Origin: Hydractinia symbiolongicarpus | Lineage: Eukaryota; Cnidaria; Hydrozoa; Anthoathecata; Hydractiniidae | Assembly: GCF_029227915.1 (NCBI RefSeq) | Contig: NC_079884.1 | Coordinates: forward strand, 10,106,001-10,170,000 | DNA: 64,000 nucleotides | Direction of reading: 5' to 3' | Shown here: piece after piece, positions 39,147-51,400 of the stretch | How positions within the stretch are numbered: position 1 is the first letter of the stretch | Layout of the letters: each line of letters opens with the position of its first letter | Notes under the pieces: model-generated | Seen by the model: only the letters and a program-made list of their open reading frames with translations | What the model was told of the DNA's origin: nothing | Databases searched by the model: none | Translations under genes and position numbers: made by a program

Positions 39147-42100
39147 ATGCTTAAAGTGATCCTGATCATAATTTTAACTTTTAAAATTATTTTACCTGCT
39201 CTGTTACGTGATCCAAATGGTTATTTACTCTATTGTCCATGCATTGGTAAGTATTCTTTTATTAAATAACTGTTTTTGAATTATCTGCTTATTAGTATTT
39301 TGTACGTCGCTCGACCTACACTCTTGGCGTCTGAAAAAAAAAACTATTTAGTGTTCCTGCAAGAACAGACCTGATGAATCCTTAAACATTCTTTCAGCTC
39401 CATTTTAGCTTTTTTTTAGTAATTTCTTTGTTACAACAAATTTTTTATTCAGAGGAGTGACAAGGATTGTTCATTTCAGTGTTGTATCTCCAAAATTTTT
39501 TCACATTTGTTTTGAATATATCGTTTTATTTTTAGGTGAGTTTGGCCAGCAGACTGATCACTTATTAAACGCCCTTGCTTTTTCGAAAGGAATTAACCGG
39601 ACGTTGGTGGTACCACCATGGTTAATTTATAAATTTGATGCAAATTCGGTTAGTCATTTTCAATTTCGCTTTCTCTTTGTGACATAGCATGATAAAACAT
39701 GGGTTAGCATAATTAGCATAATTAAACATGGATTAGGATAATTAAACATAATTAGCATAATTAAGCGTTACTTTATTACGTAGGTACACGTTCCGTACGA
39801 TAGATGGTTTTCTTTGGAAGAGTTAAAAAAATATCACAAAGTAATATCGTTCAAGTATTTCATGGAAAAGATGGCTGATTCAATATGGCCGAAAAACAAC
39901 AGAACAGGTTGACTTTTATTGCACACTCCTCTATTCGCACGTGGAGTTGAAATGCCAGTTATCAACAACGAAACGTGTATTCAAAGTTTCAAATCTACTT
40001 TAGAAGAAATGCGTTTCTTTCTTTTCTTTTTTTTCATAGCAACAGACACCATTATAGTAGTTACATTACACTGTTCTTTGTAGGTCACTGCAGGGTATTC
40101 ACTGATGGAAACTGCGAAATGGTATACGGCAATCCTTTTGGAACCTTCTGGCGAATGCATAATATCGTTTTCACTGGATTTAAATTGCATGACAATAAAA
40201 AATGGGACACAGTGTTTAACCCGGCTTCAGCGTCGCATTGGCTATCAAGGTACTGCGTCCCTAGGTTGTTCCAATGAATATCATGTGACTTGTGTTGACT
40301 GTTTTTATACCGCTTCTTGCTAATAGCGTTATTAGGTGGCTAATGTCAACAAAAAATGGGCTGTTTTTTGTGTGTGTGTGTGCGTGTGTGTGTGTATGGG
40401 CAAAATACCAATTAATTAGAACCGAATTACATCTCGCAAAATATTTTTATACCTAGTTTTTTGGTAGTACGCTTTTGAAGCAATGTGTAATATGGTTTGA
40501 ATTTTTGCGACATAAATCTATCTTTGTAGATTTTCAACTGTGCCCAGCGATCTGAAAAACCTGTAACGTCAGGGAATTCAAAAATTGCATCAAAAGGAAA
40601 AATAGACCTGGAATTTTGTTATGTATAACCCAGCTGTTACCAATTGGGTGCAAACTGAACATTGCATGGAAATAGAATTTATTTACCACCCTGTATAAGC
40701 TTGTGATTGAATTTTATTTTTATTAGATACCCACCAAGTGTACCCGTTTTAGCGTTACGACGACCACCTGGTCGAGAAACGACATCCGCGAAATCTATAG
40801 AAGAATTACAGAGGTATGTCGATTTTTCGCCAGAGATTAACAAGGCGACGGCAGACTTGTTAAAGAAGAGGAAAGTTGATGTAAACAATACGCTGGCTAT
40901 TCAACTTTTTTCTGGAAAAGTAATGGTAGGAATCTTTCATTTATGTGTGTAAGTTAAAACCTTGCTATAGCTTCACTCCAAAATGTGTGTTTTTAAGCAT
41001 GTAACGTGTCAACCTCTCAGCCAATCATAAAGATCATTAAAAGAAACTCACAAGTTTTTGTAAAACCACTTGCAAGCCGTGGGTTTCTGTCCCTTTTCTA
41101 GTAGGAAAAATTTCCGGAAGAGAATGATTTTGAGTATTTTGATGACGAGCAAAATTTTCGTCCAGACACAAATTGAACGGATTTAAACTTTTTTCCACCA
41201 GGATTTTTGATAATCGCGTTCCGTGCGAGATATCCAGAGCGTGATAGGACTAATTCCTTTTTTCGAATAACTATCGTCCGTGGACGAATTTAAGACGTTA
41301 TAATAAAAAGATTTGGACTTTTAAAAAAACTTTTAAAAAATACTGGATGTTTGGGATTATAGTGGTTTAATTTAAAAGAATAAGTTTCGCGAGTCTAACA
41401 AATCGCGAAATCAAGGAAAATAATTTTCGCGAATGATCATTTAAATGTTTATTTTTGCGCAAATTAACTTTCGTGATGTTCATGGAGGGTATGAATTAGC
41501 GTGCAAAGTTACCATAAAATACCAACGATAAAAAACACATGATTTGCATGGATTCATAGAGTTAACAATCTTTACACAAAACCAGAAACAATACGTCTTT
41601 TTTTTATCTCAAAGAAATTCCAGAAAAAATAAAAATCCTGTAAGGTAATTTTTTATAATCAACATCGTAAGTGCAATTTTGTTTATGTTTTTATTTTTTT
41701 ACAGAAGGAAATTTGCAAGTACAATGATTCGTTCCAGTTTGGTGACTTCTTCTCTTCGGCACAGTGCACAGGCGTCGGATTACCTCTTTATAACCAAACT
41801 AAGTTCACTGACGAGATGTGTAACCCGTCAGAGAATGTAATCGTACGATTTATCTCGAAATATTTAAATGAAACTAAAGCAACAACTTTGTTTGTGTCAA
41901 CAGATGACGAGTCGGATAAAAACGTCACCAACGTAATCAGAGCGATACGCACAAGCTTTGGAAATAAGGTAAGATCGGCCATAACATAGAAGCCTTGTGA
42001 TAGAAAGAACGGACTGGTAAGAAAATAGCAGTGTGAGACATAACTACAGTCTAAGTACTTTTAAACAGTGTTTCTTTGTATAACAAGGTAACACATAGAT

Positions 42101-42576
42101 TCTTTACGAACTCCAAAATGAGCTAAGATTATTTATTCAGCATCGCTTTCAAACAAAACTTTTTCGTAAAAAATACGATGCAGCAAAAAAAAAACACATC
42201 TATTGAATTTCCACTCGAAACAGGACAGGAGAAAAGTTAAAATGATTTCAACTTTTAGTTTGGATCGGAACGGAAAAGCTCATACATCAATCAGATTTCA
42301 GCAATAACAAATGTCCGTTTTGTTTTGATCCGTTCAATTTCGTTTTTAAGTGGAAATTCACTTTAAAAATCTTTAAATCTTGTTTCTTCACAGATCGCAG
42401 TTTGGACGAGAATCAACTACATACTCCGAAACCACACCAACCTTGTTATCGATCTGGCCATCATGAGTAAAGCGAAATTTTTTATTGGTAACTGTGTCAG
42501 CAGTTATTCTTCCTTTGTAAGGCGGCATAGACAAATATCCGGCATGCCTTTCGCGTTTTTTGGTCATCAAATATAA
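39147..42576 (+). CDS. POFUT1-like paralogue lacking the catalytic motif (candidate pseudoenzyme), 382 residues
   Basis: Seven exons: 39147-39246, 39536-39648, 39784-39907, 40084-40249, 40727-40925, 41705-41968, 42394-42576 (1149 nt, all phases agree, same exon plan as POFUT1). It has a hydrophobic signal peptide (residues 1-20), then Y-L-L-Y-C-P-C-I-G, L-V-V-P-P-W, G-N-P-F-G-T-F-W, F-V-S-T-D-D-E and I-G-N-C-V-S-S-Y-S-S-F-V. Key substitutions: G-R-F-G-N-Q becomes G-E-F-G-Q-Q (residues 34-39), and the H-L-R motif becomes Q-L-F (227-229), removing the arginine needed for fucosyl transfer in characterised POFUT1. It ends G-H-Q-I with no retrieval tail. The frame is intact despite strong divergence, which suggests selection for another role, such as a binding or secreted fold. 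The exon 3 donor (GTTGAC) is weak. Confidence 0.88.
39693..39767. repeat. Degenerate short tandem repeat in a 135-bp intron
   Basis: Units of the form 'attagcataattaaacat' recur about four times and fill most of intron 2 of the POFUT1-like paralogue. Confidence 0.7.
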
Positions 42577-43861
42577 CTGAGATATAAAAAGAACTTTTTT
42601 TGCACTTGTTTAATTTTGTTTTTGTTGTTTTTTTTATTTATTTTTATCTTTGTTTTATAATATATACACGATATTTTATAGTTGCAGATTTTTAACATTT
42701 AGCATATTTTAATATACTTAAAAACCAAAACAATTTAATACTGATCGTTGTTTGTTGTTGTTGTTGTTGTTGTTTTGTCGTTATTTTTGTTGTTGTTGTT
42801 GTTGTTAAAGTAAGGTAGTGGATCAATTTTATATATAATATTTATATACATTCCACAAACCCTATTGTCTTAAAACTTATTTTACCTCATTCTAAATCTT
42901 AATATTTTTGTTGCGTCTTAAATTCATAAAGATGAACCAACTTTTGTTCAGTTTCTGTTGTTGTTAAGGCAAGTAGCTTACACCTCTCAAGAGCTAACAG
43001 TTGTCTTTGCCAATATGTAAAATATACGAGAGGCTTGAAACTAAAAATTCAGCCTTTTTTGTATCAAGGTTTTTATTAACCTCGTCTCCGAATATATATC
43101 CTAAGGGACGAGGATAAATTTTTATATGCATATTTTTTTTTCTTTATAGCTTACGATTTTTGTTTTTATTTGTTTTCACTTTGCGATATTTTTTACTGGA
43201 ATATTTTTTGTTTTATCAAGTATTGTACTTTTATTGATAACGTCTTGCATATTATAAAAAAGCGATCTTAATACCTTTCCCTTCATCATGGTTTAAGTTT
43301 TGTACTGTGTATTTACGTCACCAGTTATGCTGCAACCATTTATACGAGGGCAAGTGTAATACAATTTGGCGGCGAGTCTTTTGGCGAGTGACGAGTGTAA
43401 TACAACTTTACGAGTCTTTTGATTAGTGTCGAGTGTGCTTGTGCGTGGCTAGTGTGTAATACGTAGATAATTTCTTATTTTATTTCTCTTTTTTAACCGT
43501 TCTATTTTAACGGGGTTTTAAATCTTGGTAGAGAATTATTTACACAAGACGCTTATTCCATCTTTTTTTTTACGATAAAGTCTTCCATTTTAACAAATTT
43601 GTGAGACACAATGTCGTGCGGAGAGTTTCTTGTGATAATCTGCTGTCTCTTTCTTCTTAATTTGACGTGTGAGGCACTTCATATCTGTTTAAATATGCAT
43701 GGCATTTAAAAACATGGCTGAACAAATAAGGAAATGCTAATATTCAATAAAAACATTCAGGTGAAAATATTTGTCTTTGAGTTCTTTTCCCTCTGTGTGG
43801 TGCATATATGAATTTTTCAAGTTGTCTATTGAACAAAGCAGGACATGTGGTTTTTTTTTTA

Positions 43862-43889
43862 GGAGGGAGGGGGGAGGGGGGGAGGGGGT
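43862..43889 (+). other. G-quadruplex-forming tract
   Basis: Successive runs of three, six, seven and five guanines are separated by single adenines, following a run of T. This satisfies the four-G-run quadruplex pattern with one-base loops and stands out in AT-rich DNA. Confidence 0.85.
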
Positions 43890-44168
43890 GTATTATTTAT
43901 GATAAAGAGAAAAATTTAAGGCTCATTATATAAATTGTGCCGAGCTTAGCTGGACTTAAAATATTTACTTAGTTCGCCTCGGTACAGCTTATAAACCGAT
44001 GTCTATAAAACTGCATGATAAATCAAGCTGTAAAAAAGCATTTACCAGCGTTGTAAAACTGCTTATTTATTCAAAAAGAAATTGTTGTTAAAGACATTTA
44101 CTATCTTGGAAATTTTGCAAAAATTCGTCCGAACTGAGGAAAGGAGCTCGAATAGTAGGAAGTTGATA

Positions 44169-44896
44169 CCTTATTACACGAAATTAACGCTGTGTGGTTA
44201 TTAACGCGGTTGACTTCTAACCGCGTTAATAAAAACCGCCCTTAATTTCTGGTCCGTGTTGATTAAATAGCCCTTAAAGTCTGGTCCGTGTTAATTAAAC
44301 CAACCTTAATTTGTGATCTAAAAAAAACAACGAAAAAAGATTAAAAACTTCCTAGTGTATGCATACATTATCATATACATCATATACATACAATTTTTGT
44401 CCTCAATTAAAATTTATTTTCGCGCCGATTAAATTTCAAGGCTATTTCTCGCAGAGGTATGTTAACGTGAAAAGAACAAGACGGATACTAGATGTTCAAT
44501 CAAAGTAGATCTAAAGTTGTCTACGTTGAAACCGTATCATGCCAAAGTGATGGTCGAAGCGTACGAGCTCCTCCAACCAAAGAAAGGAGTTAGTATTATA
44601 AAAAATGGTTGGCAAAGTGCTGGTATTACTGCCACTGTTGAAAATACTCGGGAAATGGGTACAAATTATATTCATTTGAACCCATTCGATGCTATGGAGT
44701 AGACATTTTTACTAACTTTTACATTGAATTGTTGTTGAATAAAAAATGTTTAGTCACATGAAAATTGTCAAAACTTGTCTCTAACCGCGTTAATTTCCAC
44801 ACACTTAAACTAGGTCTTCTCAAGCAATCGCGTTAATTAATGACCTGCTATTTTTACCCGCGTTTATCCACACAGCGTTAATTTCGTGTAATAAGG
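44169..44896 (+). mobile_element. 728-bp DNA transposon with 29-bp perfect TIRs and TA target sites
   Basis: The left end CCTTATTACACGAAATTAAC and the following nine bases (44169-44197) are exactly matched in reverse complement at the right end (44868-44896). Both ends are flanked by TA (44167-44168 and 44897-44898). 'Accgcgttaat'-type subterminal motifs recur inside. It contains a C-terminal transposase remnant, so it is an internally deleted derivative of a larger element. Confidence 0.9.
44517..44702 (+). pseudogene. C-terminal remnant of a pogo/Tigger-like transposase
   Basis: The 61-codon open frame contains L-K-P-Y-H-A-K-x-M-V, I-I-K-N-G-W and S-A-G-I-T. This matches the end of DDE transposases of the Tc1/mariner-pogo/Tigger-CENP-B type (K-P-x-H-A-K-W ... 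G-W-K-x-A-G-I). The DDE core is missing. TA target sites agree with that superfamily. The family call is by pattern and is moderately sure. Confidence 0.55.
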
Positions 44897-45228
44897 TATG
44901 TATTTTCTTTTCAAGTTGAGCAACATCCTTGTAGGAGATACTTTTCTTAAGCTCTTTGGGAGCTCTGTATATTTAATTTAGTACAATAATTATCGGTGTT
45001 TGCTTTGTAACGTTTGTCGCCATGATTAGCAAAATATTTCATAGAGCCTCCAAAATGAATAAAGGAAATCTAATAAAACTTAACATTCGAATTTGTGTTC
45101 AAATACATTCTACTCGGTATACACGATACAAAATACAAAAGCGCGAAGAGACAGAAAAATCGTTCGAAAAATGGAGTTTTTTGAAAACTGCTAACTTTTA
45201 AAATCCGCCCTCTCTTGTGGATGGAAAA

Positions 45229-45320
45229 CAACCTCGTTCCCAGGGCATTTTGCCTTTTCGATAAGTTGATATAGGCGTTAATAACGGCTCAGGTGCCACA
45301 AGACCCTGGAGACGAGGTTG
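45229..45320. repeat. Foldback repeat 1 upstream of DHX9
   Basis: CAACCTCGTTCCCAGGG at the left pairs with CCCTGGAGACGAGGTTG at the right, with two mismatches. Part of it also occurs at 20619-20660. Confidence 0.8.
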
Positions 45321-45343
45321 GGGTGGAGAACAATCTAACGAGC

Positions 45344-45419
45344 AATCTCGTCACCAGGGCTTTTTTTTGCTTCATCCACGCATATCAGAAAGCGAAAAAG
45401 AGACTCTGGTGACGGAATT
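45344..45419. repeat. Foldback repeat 2 upstream of DHX9
   Basis: 'aatctcgtcaccag' pairs with 'ctggtgacggaatt', with two mismatches, around a T-rich loop. Its arm motif resembles that of the neighbouring foldback (C-T-C-G-T ... C-C-A-G-G-G), so the two are probably related family members. It ends 68 bases before the DHX9 start codon. Confidence 0.75.
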
Positions 45420-45486
45420 GTCTAACGAGTAGTTCTTTGAAATTTGACTCGATGTGCTCCCATCCGCCGCCGGCCTTTTCAGCAAC

Positions 45487-48400
45487 ATGGCGGGAGAAGT
45501 GAAAGGATTTTTGTTTTCATGGGCTGGAAAACAGCTGAAAGCTCGTCCTGAATTTACTATTTTACCAAATGGACCACAAAGATTTAATTACCAGGTTATC
45601 ATTTTACTAACTTTACAGGACAAGTTAAAAACAACAAAATGCGATCGTTGTTTGAAATCTCAAATCCGGGCATTGAAATATTACGGTCAAACTCTTATAA
45701 AATTGGAACTGTATATTCGTACGCACTTTAATATGACATAAAGTGCGTATTATTAGTGCGTAGCGCTATTCATACGTAGAAAAAAGGAAAAAGAATCCTA
45801 ACCCTAACCCTAAAGCACTTTACGTACGAATAGCGGATGAACATATACATACTCAAAAATGGGCAAAAGTGCGTACGAATATGCACTACGTATAAAATTT
45901 GGAAACATTAAATTTAAGTATTGTTCTGATAATCATATGGTTTTGAAAGTTTTCTATCTTATATGATTTTTGCTGATGAATCCAAATAATCCACTCATTT
46001 CCCTAAAAGTTTTTTTCGTTGCCTCTTAAAATTTGCTCATATCAAGCAAGATTCGAGTTCTTTCCAGATCAGAAACATGCCTTCTTTTAGCAGATGTTCT
46101 GTTTTCTCCTTGTCAATCAAAGGGATAGGAGAGATCCGTGCAAAGATATTAAATAAATCTGACAAGAGAGCCTCACCTTTTCAGCTCTTCATGAAAGTAT
46201 GTAACCAAATTGTGTGACTTTATAACTATATCTTTATTGATCTATTGGTATCAAATAAAGCTTATTTGAAAACTCTACGCCAACAAATTTTGCTGGTGAT
46301 GTCATTTTTATTTGACTTTTCGGATACAAGGCTTAATGTCCTGTTGCTAATAAACCGTTAATATGAACACTCCTGTCACTAGAAAAGTTCACACAATTCT
46401 TGTTTTGATGAACCAAGTTATGTTGACATAAATTCCGTTTTTCTGACATATTAGTTCCTGTGAGGTTCCAAGATAAAAAGTTTGGTGATTTACTTACTAT
46501 TTAAAATGGATGCAGGATTTTTCAGCAAAATTTAAAAGTGTTTTTTTCATTTTTCATATTTTTTTTTTAACTTTTAACCTAATATCATTTTTCTGTGTGT
46601 GTGTGAAAACTAGGGTCAGACAGGCCTGTAGAACCACTAATTAAGTTTGAGCCACCTAAATCATTTTTCCAAAGATTGAAAATAAAAAATCATTTTCACA
46701 ACATCTATTTGCCAATAACGAGTTAGCCAATGATTTTTGCATGATTTGCATGACATAACTCCCAATATTTGGAAAAATTAATCCCTGTGAAAATTATGTC
46801 CCATCAACAGACCAGCACAACAGCTAAATGATTAATCTCTTTGTAAATAAAAAATTATTGCTGTATGTATATGTGCACCAACGTATCCAGAGAGGTTTTG
46901 CTACCGGTTTACCGGCATGGGATCCCAAATTCATATCCCAAAAAAATAAAAATAAAAAAATAGGAAATTAAGTAAATATAAGCTCAAGTAGTATGTTTTT
47001 CTTCAGTAAATTTGCAATCCTTTAAATCGAGTAAACACCATTTTAAGGTCTCGTACACATGGTAAATGGTTAAAAACCTTTTCGAAACTTGCCAAATTTT
47101 CTCTTTTTCTTCGCAAGTTTGCTGAACCCCTTACAGGTTATGAAACATGTGCATGTTTTCTATTTTCTATTTGTAAGTTTAATAAACCATCACTACTGCA
47201 AAACAGTGAAGAAAAATATGGAATATGACTTTAAACAGGTTCTCAAATAAATCTACAACGAACAGACTTTGTGTTGCCATTATATAAAAAAACAGGAAAC
47301 TAACAAGTGGCCTATATATTTATATTGTAAGTATTAATTCTGTGAAGAAAGTATTTATCAGCAACAAAGACTAAAAACGGAAAAATATAAAATTATGTAA
47401 TAAAATGCAAGTAATAATTGTACAAAATTTTGGTGTTTTGAGTGCCGCAAAGCAATTTTCCAGCGGTCTAGGGACCCCAAAACCCAAAATTTCCCCTTCC
47501 GCACCACTTGGTGGTGCCTCACAGAGATACTAGCCTAAGCAAAAGTTGGGTATAAGAAAACGGTAGTCCCAAAAAGTCTTTGGATACGTCACTGATGTGA
47601 TTAATATAAACGCCTAATGAACCTGTAAATTTGAACAAATTCTAACATGAATTTTGATTCACTCTTTCTTTTTCATTTTCTATAAACATGTCTAAAAATG
47701 CTCTGCAAATATCTTTTCTGTTTCATTTTGTGCAAATTTGTGAATTATTATTTAAAAAAAATTGTGACTTATTTAAAAACTAAATTTCCCTGATAAATGT
47801 AATGGAATGCAGAATAAGAATAAGGGATTTAAAAATATATATAAAGCACCTCTATCAATTAATGTAAACAGTTATACATATTAAATTTAAGAATAATAAA
47901 CAAATTGCTGGGCAGTTTTTAGTTTAAAATATTGAAAGGCAGTTGTGTGACAAGGTCATGCTTGTTATATAGATGCGTTTAATAATTATATATCATCATC
48001 ATCATTATCTATAATCTCACCTTTGCAACGCTTGTATACAAACTGAATATCAGCTCTTAACCTTCCACCAATACTACTGCACTTCTTGTGTACCCAATGC
48101 TTGCAAGTTTGGCAAAAAATTGAGTTACTACCAACCCCTTTCCTGCAAACTCCACAAGGCCACTTTCCAACTACAAGGTCACACTCGGCTGCAATGCTAC
48201 TAATCATGATTTTAGACTATGCTGTGTTCACCCTTAGCCCTTTCTCTTCTAGTCCTTTCTTCCACTTCTCAAACTTTTCAACTAATTCTTCCATCGACTC
48301 TGCTATGAGAACCAAATCATCTGCATACAATAACTCCCATGGACAACCTGTTCTGAACTCCATCAACAGCGCTTCTATAACTAGAACAAACAACAAAGGA

Positions 48401-51400
48401 CTAAGTACAGAACCCTGATGTACACTGTTGTAAAAAAGTTTCCAACCAAGTTTTAAATTTACTAATGCCTTTATTGAAGTTACTTTTTCTGATTAAAATT
48501 TTACTGTCATTTTAGGCAACACTACAAGGTGTTGACTATGTTGCTACGGGAGGTGGAAGTAACAAAAAAGAAGCGGAAGCTACAGCAGCTCGAGATATGT
48601 TACATCATTTAATACAGAATGGTTTTATTGCGCAAAATTCTGTTCCACCAAATATGTTGGTAAGTTGAAAAATTGTCTTTATGCCAATTTTAATTTTTTC
48701 ACGGTAAATTAATGTAATGTAGCACTAAGAAAGATTCCTTAAAATGTAAAAAAAGGCATACCATGTTTGAGACATAACCACAGAAATTGAACTTCATATA
48801 TTTGCATCTCCAACTGGTGATTTTGTATTGTTGGCACGTGATGTTTTTGTGATAGTTGTAGATTATATTATTCTTTGCTTCAGAACTTTTCAAAATAATG
48901 TTGTATTTGTTTTCCTGGTCAGTATTGTTAAATTCGCAATATGTGTGTGACTAACCTGTAGGTTATCTTCACAGTTCTCCTAATAACACAACACCAAATA
49001 TACCCAATTGATTTACACACAACACAATATATACCACTATTATAAACACAATGATTTCACCAGCAAGATTTGTTCAACACAAGTAAACCCCACCACCAAT
49101 TGATTCTTATTAGTAATCGCCTAGAATGGAAGATTAACAATCTCCCTCTATTTTCTTTTCTGCACGTTGTTCAGTTTATGCTGCTATGGGAGGAATTTAT
49201 AGCGACTCCTACTCGCTTAGTATAGTGGTCCTGGGGAGATTTTGGCTTTTCACCAATGCCCTCTACTATACAAGTCTTGATCTAACAGTTACTGAAGTTG
49301 TGTGATGCCAAGTGCTAAGTGGTGTTTCAGCAATGAATTCTGAAAAATAAAACTCAAAAAAACTTTATAATAAAACATTTTGAAAACACAACATTTGATT
49401 GGTCACTAATACTCATCATGACCATTTTGTAGCACATTCAGTAGAAGTGTGCTATTTGCTCCTTGCTTTGTTAACACATCTGCTAACTGATGTTTAGTGG
49501 GAATCCACTTCAATATAACTTCCTTTTGATTGATGCTCTGTCTGAGAGAAGCCATGTCAACTCTTAATCGCTTATCTTCTAAAGCTTTTGTTGAATATGC
49601 AGCTTCATACAAAGATTTGTTATCTGTGTAGCACAAGATACCTTCTAGATCTGTCTTCACAATTTCCATTATTACATTTTTCACCCAGATACATGCATCA
49701 ATACCATTAACAAGTGCCAACGTTTCTGCTGCAAGTGTGCTACGCACAACTCTTCTAATCTTTTTTGACTGCCATGTGATGGTGTTCTCAACACCTTTAA
49801 GAAAAACAAAAATTCCACTTTGAGAGCTTCCGTCATGTAGATTTCCAAATGAGGCGTCAGCGTACAAGATTAATTGTAATGGAGGTTTCAACTTCTAAAA
49901 TTTTAGGCAAATATCAGGATCCAATTTCAACTTCTTTACCAATTTATTAGCTCTAATAACATCATCAACATTTGCACGGTTTAACTTTGTGCTTAACTGA
50001 CAAACATCAAAAGAAATATCTGGCCTTGATTGAGAAGATACCCAATTTAATTGACCACAAATACATCAAAACTTAGATTGCTCTTCATGTGAGAGTTCTT
50101 GATGTTTGTTTTTGGTGCTTTGAATCTCAACCTGTTCCATGCTTGCCACATATTTGCTTTGGTCATACTCAGTAGAACTATTGAATTGTTGTATGTTGAC
50201 TCCAACATATTTAAAATTACTGCAATTCTCTGACCCTACCCGAAATATTTTTCTAATGGATGCAATGACTTTTACTTGAAAATCTTCTGATCCTCCCCAA
50301 AGAAAATCATCAACATGTATTACGATCAATCCTTGACAACAGTCATCTTGAACCCAATAAAATAAAGCCTCATCAAATAAAGACATTTTCATTCCCAAAC
50401 CAATTAACTGTTTCTTTACTCGTAAATACCAAGCTCTTGAAGCATCAGCAAGACCATATACTACTTTATTTAATTTCCAAAGAACGCCTATTACGTTTGC
50501 TTCCTTTGGGGGCTTTATAATTACTTCTCTATCAATCGGGTTACCTTGAAGAAATGCTGTTTTGACATCTAAGGTGTGGTATTCCCATTCGTTAGTTGCT
50601 AACATTGTGAGTACAATTCGCCGACTTTCTTTTGAAAACGTTAGGGAGTCTTTAGTCAGATTTTGAACCTCCTCTTCTTCAAAACCTCTTATGACCAAAC
50701 GAGCTTTGACAATTTTGTTGCCCTCTATATTTTTTGTTGTGATTACCCATCTTGTGGATATTGTAGATTGACTTCTGTCTTCAACAGTGGAGAAAACATT
50801 GTTTTGCCAGTTGGTTAATTCTTTAAATTTCGCATTCAAGACCTCGTCTTCAATAGTTGGTTTTATCGCTAATAATACTTCTTCAGTGTCATTGGCTTCA
50901 ACAACCGGTTGCCATTCACTCACACATCTTTTGAAATCTAACCAAATAATTTCACCTGTGTCTTCATTTTGCACATTTAAACAGCTGCCTTATTGCCTGC
51001 CTTTTTTTCCTTTTCTACTCACTTTACTTGTTCTGCTGTGAACTAATCCTTTAATCCACTCACTGTCTGGAGTTAGCTTATAGATGATTCTGGTTTTTAA
51101 CTTTGGCATTCCTTGAAATATAGAGGTATTGCCTTTTTTTTCATTGACTGTGGTTTCACTTTTTAAAGTTTCATTAGATGTTTCCTCTATTGGTGTCCCA
51201 TTGGTTTGTGTATTATCAATGGCCGCATCCTCAGTTACTGGTGCTTCTGTTACTGGTACTTCCGTAGTATTACTTTCAAGATCAACTATGTCAAAAATTT
51301 CGTCTTCCGGTGAAACACAGTTGTCCAACTGCATACTTGTTACTTCTGGGCTCTTTTCAGAGTCTTGTGATGGTTTCTGTGAATGTACTACTTGATTTAC

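Larger units (their letters stand above)
42577..45486. other. Intergenic region between the POFUT1-like gene and DHX9
   Basis: It holds (TTG)n runs at 42745-42806, a small hairpin near 43090-43128 ('cctcgtctccg' to 'gggacgagg'), repeated 'gagtgtaatacaa' motifs (43354-43405), a G-rich tract (43862-43889), a TIR element (44169-44896) and two foldbacks (45229-45419). No host gene was recognised. Confidence 0.6.

Noticed and set aside
40679-40888. Minus-strand open frames over POFUT1-like exons (also 30772-30990, 35947-36165, 41788-41982, 42388-42570)
   Set aside because: They overlap well-supported + strand exons and are reading-frame shadows.
44517-44702. An independent small gene
   Set aside because: It lies wholly within a TIR element and matches only a transposase C-terminus.
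45797-45814. Internal telomere or chromosome fusion point
   Set aside because: Only about three hexamers, located inside a small TIR element within an intron of a conserved gene.
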